Part shown: positions 18,620 to 26,949 of the stretch, in pieces
Position numbering within the stretch: position 1 is the stretch's first letter
Layout: every line of letters begins with the position of its first letter
NCBI RefSeq assembly: GCF_024494595.1
Contig: NZ_JANHDI010000002.1
Coordinates: 62,001 to 126,000, forward strand
Direction: 5' to 3'
DNA length: 64,000 bases
Source of the DNA: Halobellus rarus
GTDB taxonomy: Archaea; Halobacteriota; Halobacteria; Halobacteriales; Haloferacaceae
Translations under genes and position numbers: made by a program
Notes under the pieces: generated by a model
The model's input: the letters and a program-made list of their open reading frames with translations, nothing else
Told to the model about the DNA's origin: nothing
Databases searched by the model: none

Positions 18620-19483
18620 CTAGTAGAACTCGCGGACGAGGTCCATCGCGCCCTCGGGCGCGCCCTCGTCGATCTCAGAGGTGTTCGTGTCGAGACCGTG
18701 CTTCTCACCGTACGGGATCGACTTCTCGCTCTGCCAGATGACGCCCTGGTACTCCTTGCTAGCGTCGAGGATCTTGTTCTTGGCGGCGTCGTAGTCCGTC
18801 GGGTCGTGGCCCTCCTCGGCGACGTCGACCAGGTTGTCGCGGAAGTAGTCGTAGGTGTCGACGTCGTTGAACGTGACGCAGGGACTGAACACGTTCACGA
18901 ATCCGAACCCGTCGTGCTCGATGGCCTCTCGGACGATCTCGGCGTGACGCTGGGCGTCCGTCGAGAACGACTGCGCGATGAACGTCGCGCCCGACGCGAG
19001 CGCGAGCGCGAGCGGGTTGACCGGCGGCTGCTGCGGCCCCTCGGGCGTCGTCGACGTCTCGAAGTCCGATCGCGAAGTCGGCGACGCCTGCCCCTTCGTG
19101 AGGCCGTAAATGCGGTTATCCATCACGATGTAGGTCATATCGACGTTTCGCCGGACGGCGTGGACGAAGTGGCCCGCACCGATCGAGTAGCCGTCGCCGT
19201 CGCCGCCGGCGACCATCACTTCCAGGTCGGGGTTCGCGAGTTTGACGCCCGTGCCGACCGGGAGCGCGCGGCCGTGGACGCCGTGGAGCGCGTAGGAGCG
19301 CATGTACGTCCCGATCTTGCCGGAACAGCCGATCCCCGCCACGATGAACGTGTTGTCGGGGTCGTTTCCGGTCTCGGCCAGCGCCTTCATCATCCCGTTC
19401 ATCGTCCCGAAGTCGCCGCACCCGGGACACCACGTCGGCTGCTTGTCTGATTTGAAGTCAGTGAATCGAACGTCGGAGCTCAT
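18620..19483 (-). CDS. korB: 2-oxoacid:ferredoxin oxidoreductase, beta subunit
   Basis: A 287-residue thiamine-diphosphate-binding subunit. It catalyses oxidative decarboxylation of a 2-oxoacid (2-oxoglutarate or pyruvate class) to an acyl-CoA with ferredoxin as acceptor. Visible features are the cluster-type WCPGCGDFG near the N terminus, the TPP/Mg motif GGDGDGYSIGAGHF, and VMDNRIYGLTKGQASPTS. It overlaps the alpha-subunit stop by four bases (ATGA), so production is coupled. The kor rather than por label rests on sequence flavour and neighbourhood recalled from related haloarchaea; substrate is not provable here. Confidence 0.92.
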   Translation of the reverse strand: MSSDVRFTDFKSDKQPTWCPGCGDFGTMNGMMKALAETGNDPDNTFIVAGIGCSGKIGTYMRSYALHGVHGRALPVGTGVKLANPDLEVMVAGGDGDGYSIGAGHFVHAVRRNVDMTYIVMDNRIYGLTKGQASPTSRSDFETSTTPEGPQQPPVNPLALALASGATFIAQSFSTDAQRHAEIVREAIEHDGFGFVNVFSPCVTFNDVDTYDYFRDNLVDVAEEGHDPTDYDAAKNKILDASKEYQGVIWQSEKSIPYGEKHGLDTNTSEIDEGAPEGAMDLVREFY

Positions 19484-21234
19484 TGGTCTGCCTCCTGGAG
19501 GGCCGCTTTGATCTCTCCTGCGAGTTCGTCGGCCTTGAACCGCACGCCGTCGTACTTGTTCACGCGGTCGACCCGCGAGAGCGTGTCGTGCTCGACGACG
19601 TCCGCGAACTGGCCGGTGGCGTTACACTCGACGACGACCACGTTCTCGGCGGTCTCGACCGCCTCGGTCAGGTCCGGCCGCGGGAACAGATACGGGACCG
19701 AGAGGAAGCGCACGTCGATGCCCTCCTCGTCGAGGAACTGGATCGCCTCGGTCATCGCGCCCTCGTTCGAGCCCCACGAGATGACGAGGTTCTCCGAGTC
19801 CTCGTCGCCGAACTCCCGCGGCGAGAGGTCCTCCTCCGCCCGCGCGGTCTCGACCTTCCGGGCGCGCTTGTCCACCTGCTCGACGCGCATCTCCGTGTCC
19901 TCGGTCCGCCGCCCGAGCTCGTCGTGTTCGAGCCCCGTCGACATGTGGACGCCGCCGTCCGTTCCGGGGAACGCCCGCGGCGAGACGCCGTCCTCGGTGA
20001 GCGCGTGGGGCTTGAACTGCCCCTTCTCGTTCTGCCACTCGCCGATCGATTCCTCGTCGACGACCTTTCCGCGGTCGATCTCGACCTCGTCCATATCGAA
20101 CGCCTCCGGCGGGAACGTCTGCTCGGTGACTGCCATCGCGAGGTCAGCGGCGATGTAGACCGGCGTCTGGTACTTCTCGGCGAGGTTGAACGCTTCGACG
20201 GTCTTCCAGAAGCACTCCGAGATGGAAGTCGGACCGAGCACGAAGCGCGGGATCTCGCCGTGACCGCCGTACAGCATCATATTCAGGTCGCCCTGTTCCT
20301 GTTTGGTCGGCATCCCCGTCGAAGGGCCCGAGCGCATCACGTCGACGACGACCAGCGGCGTCTCGCTCGTGGCGACGAGGCCGAACGTCTCGGCCATCAG
20401 GTCGATCCCCGGCCCCGACGTCGCGGTCATCGACCGCGCGCCCGCCCGGGCCGCCCCGAGTGCGATGTTGATCGCCGACAGTTCGTCCTCGGCCTGGACG
20501 ACGTGGCCGCCGAACTGCTCGATCCGCCCCGTGAGGTACTCCATCACGTCCGTCGCGGGCGTGATCGGATAGCCGGCGTAGAACTTACAGCCGGCGGCGA
20601 TCGCCCCCATTCCGATGGCCTCGTCGCCGTTGAGTAGGACGTAATCCGAGTCGGTCGTCTCGAGTTCGTACTCGAACTCGTGGCCGTACTCCGCGGCGAC
20701 GTAGTCGCGGCCGGCCCGGGCGGCCTCCTTGTTGTTGTCGACGAGCGACTGCCCCTTCGAGCCGAAGCGCTTCTCCAGGGCGCTGTCGAGGTTCTCGATG
20801 GGGAAGTCCGACACTTCACACGCTGCACCGAGAGCGACGACGTTGCGCATAATCGCGCCGCCGGCCTCCTCGGCGAGTCGTTTCAGGGGGACGTCGAGCC
20901 CGATCATTCCCTCGGGAATCTCGACGTTCTCCATCGTGGTCCGCTCGCCGTCGTATATGATGACGGAACCCTCGTGGAGTTCGTCGAGGTTCTCCTCGAT
21001 CGTGCGCGGGGTCAACGCGATGAGCACGTCGAGCCGATCGACGACGCTCTGGACCGGATCGACCGCCGTCCGGACCTTGTACGCCGTGTAGCCGCCGCGG
21101 ATCCGCGAGGCGAAGTCCTTCGACGTGAACACGTGCCGCCCGGCTCGGGAGAGCGCCTGGGCGAAGATTTTCCCCGTCGAGTCGATGCCATCGCCGGCTT
21201 CGCCGCCGATGGCCCAGTTGAAGTCCGCAGGCAT
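19480..21234 (-). CDS. korA: 2-oxoacid:ferredoxin oxidoreductase, alpha subunit (gamma-alpha fusion)
   Basis: A 584-residue subunit in which the gamma domain is fused to the front of the alpha domain. Residues 1-190 are gamma-like (NWAIGGEAGDGIDSTGKIF, SRIRGGYTAYKVR), and the alpha part begins near 200 with LLNGDEAIGMGAIAAGCKF and YPITPATDVMEYL. The MPADFNWAIG start matches the conserved N terminus; the 78-codon upstream extension is promoter DNA. With KorB it forms the two-subunit haloarchaeal enzyme, which replaces the NAD-linked dehydrogenase complexes. Upstream lie three tandem inverted repeats, suggesting regulated transcription. Confidence 0.94.
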   Translation of the reverse strand: MPADFNWAIGGEAGDGIDSTGKIFAQALSRAGRHVFTSKDFASRIRGGYTAYKVRTAVDPVQSVVDRLDVLIALTPRTIEENLDELHEGSVIIYDGERTTMENVEIPEGMIGLDVPLKRLAEEAGGAIMRNVVALGAACEVSDFPIENLDSALEKRFGSKGQSLVDNNKEAARAGRDYVAAEYGHEFEYELETTDSDYVLLNGDEAIGMGAIAAGCKFYAGYPITPATDVMEYLTGRIEQFGGHVVQAEDELSAINIALGAARAGARSMTATSGPGIDLMAETFGLVATSETPLVVVDVMRSGPSTGMPTKQEQGDLNMMLYGGHGEIPRFVLGPTSISECFWKTVEAFNLAEKYQTPVYIAADLAMAVTEQTFPPEAFDMDEVEIDRGKVVDEESIGEWQNEKGQFKPHALTEDGVSPRAFPGTDGGVHMSTGLEHDELGRRTEDTEMRVEQVDKRARKVETARAEEDLSPREFGDEDSENLVISWGSNEGAMTEAIQFLDEEGIDVRFLSVPYLFPRPDLTEAVETAENVVVVECNATGQFADVVEHDTLSRVDRVNKYDGVRFKADELAGEIKAALQEADQ

Positions 21235-21301
21235 GTGGCTAAGAGGTACCTCTGGACCGAAGAAAAGCCTTCTGAAAGCCATTGAAAAAAGGAACGGTTC
21301 G

Positions 21302-21378
21302 GTACGTTCAAAATCTAACGTACGTAAATAAAAATGCGGAAATATCGGTGTAGATAACTGCCGATATGCAAATATTGC
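21302..21378. promoter_or_regulatory. Three tandem inverted repeats in the korA / flavoprotein divergent promoter
   Basis: Three perfect inverted repeats stand in a row: GTACGTT / AACGTAC (21302-21323, 8-bp spacer), ATATCGG / CCGATAT (21342-21367, 12-bp spacer) and GCAA-ATA-TTGC (21368-21378). A TATA-like stretch for korA (TTTTTATTTA on the minus strand, about 21326-21335) lies between the first two, and a plus-strand TTATAAAT at 21380-21387 lies just after the third. Such spacing suggests binding sites for dimeric regulators of one or both divergent genes. Confidence 0.55.
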
Positions 21379-21500
21379 ACTTATAAATGACCGGACAGTC
21401 ACACTGCTGTCCGACGGAACCACCGTCGGCACGAACGCCACAATACCGGCGACGCAGCCGGAAGGCAAAGTCCTTTTCCGCGGGTCACCAACCCCGTCGT

Positions 21501-22145
21501 ATGGACGCGACAGTCGCCGTCAGCGCGGTCCGTGACGTCGGGCCGCGGACGGTCGCACTCGAGTTGGAGTCGCCAGAGGGATTCGACGCCGAACCCGGAC
21601 AGTTCGTGAAGCTCTCCACCACCATCGACGGCGACGGGTACGCGCGCTTCTACACGCTCTCCTCGCCCGGCGTCGACGACACGTTCGAGGTCACTGTCGG
21701 GGTCGACCCCGAGGAGGCCGGACCGTTCAGCCAGTTCCTGATCGACCTTCAGGCGGGTGACGAGCTCGATATTTCGGGTCCGTTCGGCGACAGCTACTAC
21801 GAGGGCGAACCGCGCGTCGTCGTCCTCGCCGGCGGTCCGGGGATCGGCCCCGCAGTCGGCATCGCCGAGGCCGCAGTCGCCGACGGCAACGACGCGGCCA
21901 TCGTCTACCGAACGGACGCAGTCGCCCACGGGGACCGACTGGACGCGCTCCGCGAGTCGGGGGCCTCCGTAGATATTGTCGACGAGGGCGACGGAATCGC
22001 CGACGCCGTCGCGGCCGCCCTCGGCGACGAGGACGGCGAACAGGTGTTCGTCTACGGCTTCGCGGGCTTCGTCAACGACGCGACGAGCGCGCTCGACGAC
22101 GCGGGACTCGGGCCCGAGGACGCGAAGGTCGAGAACTTCGGGTGA
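21501..22145 (+). CDS. FAD/NAD-binding ferredoxin-reductase-like oxidoreductase
   Basis: A 214-residue FNR-superfamily flavoprotein. The FAD domain shows ARFYTLSSPG (Arg-x-Tyr-Thr/Ser FAD motif), and the NAD(P) domain shows VVVLAGGPGIGPAVGIAE. It lacks an iron-sulphur domain, so it would pass electrons to a separate partner. It is divergent from korAB, which reduces ferredoxin, so a role in ferredoxin- or NAD-linked electron transfer is a reasonable inference. I chose the ATG at 21501 because the FNR fold begins there with DATVAVSAVRDVG; upstream codons are unlike protein. Confidence 0.87.
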   Translation: MDATVAVSAVRDVGPRTVALELESPEGFDAEPGQFVKLSTTIDGDGYARFYTLSSPGVDDTFEVTVGVDPEEAGPFSQFLIDLQAGDELDISGPFGDSYYEGEPRVVVLAGGPGIGPAVGIAEAAVADGNDAAIVYRTDAVAHGDRLDALRESGASVDIVDEGDGIADAVAAALGDEDGEQVFVYGFAGFVNDATSALDDAGLGPEDAKVENFG

Positions 22146-22205
22146 TCGGTCGGTCGCGCCCGGGCCGGACCCCGGCGAGTCGCACCGCGATTGATGTCTC
22201 ACCGA

Positions 22206-23162
22206 TCACTCCTCGATCGGTTCGACCGCGGGCCAGACGCGCCAGAGCGCGATCGAGAGGCTTCCGAGCCACCAGGCGAGGAGTCCGAGCGCGTTCAGGG
22301 CGGCGTTGCCGGCGGCGACGTCCGCGCCGCCAACGACCCCGACCGCGCTCGAGAGTACGAGCCCGCGGAACGCGCTGTTCGGACTGAGCGCGAGCAACAC
22401 CGCGAGTCCGTCTTCGGGGATCGTCCCGCTCGCGAGGCCGGCGACGAGCGCGGTGTCGATGCCGAGGACGAGCGCCAGCGCCAGCGCCGCCGCCAGCGCG
22501 AACGCCGTCCGGACCGTCCGCGTGGCCGCCGAGATGCCGACGGTCGCCGCGAGGACGACCAGCGTGAACGCCGCCGAGAGCACCACGAACCGAACGTATC
22601 GAACCCCCGAATCCGCCGCGGCGTTGATCGCCAGGAACGTCGGGATGTCGGCGGTGAGAAACGGGACGAACAGTCCGACGGCGAGGAGCGTCCCGACGAC
22701 GAGCGCGACGAGCGCGAGCGCGCGGCCGAGGTAGACGCCGCCGACGTAGGAGAGTCGCTCCACGTCGAACGTCCGCAGGACGTCCAGTTCGCCGGTCTGC
22801 CTGTCGCCGAGGATCGAGCGGTAGCCGAAGGCGACGGCCAGGAGCGGCACCAGTACCTCGACGAACGTCAACAGGTCGAGCGTCAGCGGGACGAACCCCC
22901 CGCCGCCCCCGGTTCCGGCCCACGCGACGCCGACGACGCTCACCGCGAAGGCCGCCGCGAGCGCCAGAAGCGCCGGCGTTCTGACGATCGTCCGGAGTTC
23001 CCGGGTGGCGATCACGAACAGGTCCTCTGCGACGTCAGCGACCCGCTCGCGACCCGACGATTCGGTTCCGCCGTCGTCGCTGTCGCTTTTTCCCCCACTG
23101 TCGTCGCTGTCGTTCTCCCTCCCAGCGTTATCGCTGCCCCTCTCGTCATCGTTCTCACTCAC
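22206..23162 (-). CDS. nosY: ABC transporter permease, NosY type
   Basis: A 318-residue membrane protein, the permease of the NosDFY complex associated with maturing the copper centres of nitrous oxide reductase. An acidic Ser/Asp/Gly-rich N-terminal tail of about 40 residues precedes roughly six helices, starting with ALLALAAAFAVSVVGVAWAG near residue 65. Conserved-looking segments are LTFVEVLVPLLAVAFGYRSI and DRQTGELDVLRT. Its start overlaps the nosF stop by eight bases. It is the last gene of the nosLDFY operon. The tail composition is typical for halophiles. Confidence 0.88.
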   Translation of the reverse strand: MSENDDERGSDNAGRENDSDDSGGKSDSDDGGTESSGRERVADVAEDLFVIATRELRTIVRTPALLALAAAFAVSVVGVAWAGTGGGGGFVPLTLDLLTFVEVLVPLLAVAFGYRSILGDRQTGELDVLRTFDVERLSYVGGVYLGRALALVALVVGTLLAVGLFVPFLTADIPTFLAINAAADSGVRYVRFVVLSAAFTLVVLAATVGISAATRTVRTAFALAAALALALVLGIDTALVAGLASGTIPEDGLAVLLALSPNSAFRGLVLSSAVGVVGGADVAAGNAALNALGLLAWWLGSLSIALWRVWPAVEPIEE

Positions 23163-24024
23163 CGCCGTTCACCTCCGAGTCGTCGGCATCCGTCTCGACT
23201 CCGTCGTCGGCATCCGTCTCGGCCGTATCATCCGTCTCGGCCGTATCGGCTCCAGCAGTCTTTTTCGATGAGCGTCCGCCGACGCCCGCTCGAACCGTTG
23301 ACTCGCCGACCTGCGCCCGAACGATGCGGAGGAACGCCTCCGAGAGCGAGTCCGTGTCCGTCTCCGTCAACAACTCCGCGGGCGACCCGCTCGCGGCGAA
23401 GTCCCCCGCGTCCAGCACGTAGACCGTGTCCGCGTGTGTCTCGACGGCCGGGAGTTCGTGCGAGGCGACCACGACCGCCGTGCCGTCGGCGGCGAGGTCC
23501 CCCACGACGCCGAACAGTCGCTCGACCATCGCCGGGTCGAGGCCGCTCCCGGGCTCGTCGAGAATCAGAACGGACGGTTCACCGAGGACGGCCTGTCCGA
23601 GACCGAGTAACCGAGTCATCCCGCCCGAGAGCGACCCGACTGATCGATCCGCCACGCCGCCGAGTCCGACGCGGTCGAGCGTCGCGGCGACGTCCTCGTC
23701 GTCGACGCCGTCCAGTAGTTGCGCGTAGAACCCGAGGGTGTCGCGCGCGGAGAACCCGTCGCGAAACGCCGGCCGTTGCGGCAGGTACCCGACGCTCCGA
23801 GCGCCCGCGGCCTCCCGGGGTACCGCCACCGAACCGCCGTCCGGCGCGGCGATGCCGGCGAGGATGTGAAGCAGCGTCGACTTCCCGGAGCCGTTGGGCC
23901 CGACGATCGCGGCGACCTCGCCGCGCGCGACCGACAGCGACACGCCGGAGAGGACGTCGACGTCGCCGAAGGACTGATCGATCGCCTGCGCGCGCAGCGC
24001 CGTCGCGGGCGCGTCCTCGCTCAC
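23155..24024 (-). CDS. nosF: ABC transporter ATP-binding protein, NosF type
   Basis: A 289-residue ATPase with Walker A GPNGSGKST, signature LSGGMTR, Walker B VLILDEPGSGLD and switch His in VVASHELPA. It partners NosY and NosD. The C terminus carries an acidic run of Asp/Glu/Thr (about residues 255-289). Four-base overlap with the nosD stop and eight-base overlap with the nosY start show translational coupling. The Nos assignment depends on the neighbouring NosD and NosL, since ABC ATPases alone are not diagnostic. Confidence 0.9.
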   Translation of the reverse strand: MSEDAPATALRAQAIDQSFGDVDVLSGVSLSVARGEVAAIVGPNGSGKSTLLHILAGIAAPDGGSVAVPREAAGARSVGYLPQRPAFRDGFSARDTLGFYAQLLDGVDDEDVAATLDRVGLGGVADRSVGSLSGGMTRLLGLGQAVLGEPSVLILDEPGSGLDPAMVERLFGVVGDLAADGTAVVVASHELPAVETHADTVYVLDAGDFAASGSPAELLTETDTDSLSEAFLRIVRAQVGESTVRAGVGGRSSKKTAGADTAETDDTAETDADDGVETDADDSEVNGGE

Positions 24025-26150
24025 GGCGCGACACCTCCAGTAGTCACGTTGCCGGTGCGTTCGGCGGTCACGTTCCTAGTGCCTTCGGTGCTCATGTCCG
24101 CGGTGTCTACGCCGGTCACGTGTTCGGTCGGATCGACGCCAGTGTGCGACCGATCGGCTCTCCCCTCCGTCAGCGCCTCGTCGACGAGTTTCGGATGAAA
24201 CGGTTCCGTCCGCGCGTCGGTGTCGACGACGCCCGACTGTCGGAGGCCGGAGACGGCGTCCTGCACGCGGCGCAGGGTCGCCACGGCCGGCGACTGCGCC
24301 AGCGCGGTCGCGCCCGAGACCGTTCCGATGCGCGAGTCGACCGTTCCGGTCGGTCGGTACGGGCGGTCGTAGACGCCGTCGTCGTCGCCGTCGGGGATGG
24401 GTAGCGTCCCCCAGTGATTGCCGACCCCGCCGTGGGACCACGTCCGGAGCGGGCCGATGCGGGATTCGACCGCTCGCTCGTTGCGGAGGAAGTCGTTTCT
24501 GAGGACCCAGTTCGAGGGCAGGATGTCGTTCGCTCGCGCGCCGACCTCGTTTTCGAGCGCGACGTTGTCGACGAAGGCGTTGCGGTCGCCGGCGACCTGA
24601 AGGCCGTACTCGTTGTCGACGATCACGTTCCGCGCGTAGTAGGAGTCGCTGCCGGCGGGGACGACGCCGTAGGTGCTCCCCCTGACGTCGTTGCCGACGA
24701 CGGCGTTGTCCACCGGTCGCGTCATCACGATGACGCCGGCCTGGGCGTCGCGGACGGTGTTGTTCGCCACCAACGACTCGGAGGTGTACATCTCGTGGAC
24801 GCCGTACCGGCCCGGCTCCGCGTCGTTGTCGCGCACGACGCTGCCGTCGGCTCGATGGGTGTAGACGCCGTCGCGACCACCCAGGAACGTCGAATCCTGT
24901 ACGACGCTCGGGGAGCCGATGAGGACCACACCCATGAACCCCCCGCGGGCGGTCTCCGCGCCGCGGGTCGTCAGGTTCCGGATCACGGAATCGGGGCTCT
25001 CCCGAACGATGACGCCGCTCGCGGGCGTGTCGACCTCCACGTCTCGGACCGAGGCACCGGCCGCACCGTCGAGGACGACGCCCGCGTCGCCGTAGCCGTA
25101 GGCCAACTGGACCGTCGTGTCCCAGTCGCCCGAGTCGTTTCGCAGGTCCCGGCCGCGGCTTCCGACGTCGCCGACGCCGTCGACCCGGAGGTCGGAGACG
25201 GCCGCGCCGTCGGCGCGGACGTAGAGCACGCTCCGGTTGCCGTCGCCGCGGAGAATGGTGTCGGCCCCGGCCCCCGCGAGCGTGATCGAGCGGTTCACCA
25301 CTAGCCTGTCGACCTCGTACGTCCCCGGCGGGAGGTAGACGGTCGTGTTCGGCGGTGCGGCGTCGAGCGCCGCCGAGACCGTCGGTTCGCTCGCGACGTC
25401 TGCCGGAACCTCGACTGGGGCCGAACCGTCGGCCGCCGCTCGCTCTGAGACGGACCCGGGATCGACACCGACGACCACGCTCACGGGTCGCTGCCCGCGC
25501 TCCTCGGCGGCCGTCACGGTGTCGTTCGCCCAGGCGTGTCGGTCGTCGACGCTCGCCTCGAACCCGTCCAGTTTCGCGGGGAGCGGATCGCCGACCCGGG
25601 ATCGGAGCGCCTCCCAGTCGACGACCTCGCCCCCGTGGGCTGCGGCGAACCGCTCGGCGTCGGCGCGCTCGGAGAACGCGACTGTCACCGGGCCCGAGGG
25701 AATCGCGGCGTCACTGTCGACGACGTAGAACGCCGTGTCGGCGGGCGTCCAGCCGACCGACCGGCCGCGCTCGGGCACCACGAACCCTTCCTCGGTCAGG
25801 TTCGGTTCGATCGTCGAGAAGTCGGAGACGTAGACGGCGAGCGGGTCCCCGAACTGCCGCTGCGCGCTCGCGTCGCCGAGTTCGCTCACGGCCGTCTCGA
25901 TGCCCACGTAGCCCACCACGTACCGATAGCCCGAGTAGAAGACCTCCACCTGCGGGAGGACGAACCCCTCGTCGTCCGCGCGGCGGGCGTCGACGCCCGT
26001 GCCGCCCATATCCACCGTGTCCGCGAAGTCGACCGGGCGCAGCGACTCGCCGCTGGCGGGCGTCAGGAGAAAGGAGAGGCTCGCGGCGACGAGCGCCAGA
26101 CTCACGAGCACCGTCAGCCACCGAGTCCCGGTCGACGAGAGGAGCGCCAT
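24021..26150 (-). CDS. nosD: NosD-type copper-maturation protein with N-terminal NosL-like domain
   Basis: A 709-residue exported protein. After a signal/anchor helix (about 12-34) comes a region of about 170 residues resembling NosL: VFYSGYRYVVGYVGIETA, PLAVYVSDFSTIEP, then TAFYVVDSDAAIPSGPVTVAFS followed by ADAERFAAAHGGEVVDW. From about residue 225 it is a CASH/right-handed beta-helix (NTTVYLPPGTYEVDRL, then many short N-x-V/I repeats) as in NosD. The NosL-like part lacks the CxxCGM copper site and the MG of true NosL. NosD works extracellularly with NosFY on copper-enzyme maturation. The start overlaps the nosL stop. Confidence 0.87.
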   Translation of the reverse strand: MALLSSTGTRWLTVLVSLALVAASLSFLLTPASGESLRPVDFADTVDMGGTGVDARRADDEGFVLPQVEVFYSGYRYVVGYVGIETAVSELGDASAQRQFGDPLAVYVSDFSTIEPNLTEEGFVVPERGRSVGWTPADTAFYVVDSDAAIPSGPVTVAFSERADAERFAAAHGGEVVDWEALRSRVGDPLPAKLDGFEASVDDRHAWANDTVTAAEERGQRPVSVVVGVDPGSVSERAAADGSAPVEVPADVASEPTVSAALDAAPPNTTVYLPPGTYEVDRLVVNRSITLAGAGADTILRGDGNRSVLYVRADGAAVSDLRVDGVGDVGSRGRDLRNDSGDWDTTVQLAYGYGDAGVVLDGAAGASVRDVEVDTPASGVIVRESPDSVIRNLTTRGAETARGGFMGVVLIGSPSVVQDSTFLGGRDGVYTHRADGSVVRDNDAEPGRYGVHEMYTSESLVANNTVRDAQAGVIVMTRPVDNAVVGNDVRGSTYGVVPAGSDSYYARNVIVDNEYGLQVAGDRNAFVDNVALENEVGARANDILPSNWVLRNDFLRNERAVESRIGPLRTWSHGGVGNHWGTLPIPDGDDDGVYDRPYRPTGTVDSRIGTVSGATALAQSPAVATLRRVQDAVSGLRQSGVVDTDARTEPFHPKLVDEALTEGRADRSHTGVDPTEHVTGVDTADMSTEGTRNVTAERTGNVTTGGVAP

Positions 26151-26776
26151 CAGGTTCCGAGGCCGGCGACCACTTCGGGCGTGACGCCGTCGTGACCGGT
26201 GAGCGAACCGCCGAACTCGGACTGGAACGACTCGGCGTCGGCCTCGTCCCCGAATCCGATCAGGTCCCGACCCATCGTCCCCTTGACCTCGGAGTCGACG
26301 ACGAACGTCACGTCGGTCACGGGCGCGAACGAGGACGCCTCGTAGTGTCTCGTGATCAGCGTGTCGCCGCCGTCTTCGAACGTCTCGTAGTCGACCGCTG
26401 AGTAGTCGGTGACGTAGAAGGCCACGTCCTCCCAGCCCTCGTCGTCCCGTTCGAACTCGTACTGGTAGGCCTCCCAGGTGCTGTCGAAGCGGGCCGGGTT
26501 CTCGTGGCCCTCGGGTTCTTCATCCGCGTAGAAGATCTCCGCGCTCGGGCCGGGATGCTGCCGGATCGTCATCCCGCAGACGTCGCAGGTGGCCGCTTCG
26601 GGGATCGTGATCGCCGCGGGGGCGTCCCCGCCTCCGTCTCCACCCGATCCGGTGCCGCCGAGGCAACCACTCAGCGACCCCACGAGCATCCCGGTACCCG
26701 CGAGTAAAACGGGGCGACGGCCGATCGACGTCGCGTCCGCTTCCCCGTCCGGGACTCCCGGTTGTTCGTTATCCAT
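26150..26776 (-). CDS. nosL: NosL copper-binding lipoprotein
   Basis: A 208-residue lipoprotein with cysteine 38 in a lipobox (VGSLSGC) after a hydrophobic segment, then a Gly/Asp linker. The conserved CDVCGM (64-69), VTDYSAVD and FVVDSEVKGTMG motifs identify NosL, which delivers Cu(I) to nitrous oxide reductase from outside the membrane. It is the first gene of the nosLDFY operon, with its stop overlapping the nosD start by a base. The start at 26776 (MDNEQPGVPD) lies 173 bases from the divergent acs. No nosZ is present in the window. Confidence 0.93.
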   Translation of the reverse strand: MDNEQPGVPDGEADATSIGRRPVLLAGTGMLVGSLSGCLGGTGSGGDGGGDAPAAITIPEAATCDVCGMTIRQHPGPSAEIFYADEEPEGHENPARFDSTWEAYQYEFERDDEGWEDVAFYVTDYSAVDYETFEDGGDTLITRHYEASSFAPVTDVTFVVDSEVKGTMGRDLIGFGDEADAESFQSEFGGSLTGHDGVTPEVVAGLGT

Positions 26777-26914
26777 ACATTACAGTACGGGACTGGCGGC
26801 AAAAACGCACCGGGGCCGTTCTCGGGAACTGAGACCGAACGCAACGCGAACATCACCGGGTGAGGTCATCGCAGTCACCCGGTTAATCGGGTCGAAAACG
26901 AGGGAGTCGCACAG

Positions 26915-26922
26915 ATTTATCA
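26915..26922 (+). promoter_or_regulatory. TATA-like element of acs
   Basis: ATTTATCA lies 28-35 bases before the acs ATG at 26950. A start point near 26943 would give an almost leaderless transcript, the usual arrangement in haloarchaea. Inferred from position. Confidence 0.45.
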
Positions 26923-26949
26923 TCCGGTGTTCGAATAATAAGAACGAAT

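Noticed and set aside
21387-21500. An earlier start for the FNR-like flavoprotein
   Set aside because: The added residues are basic and unlike the FNR fold, and they cover a promoter region.
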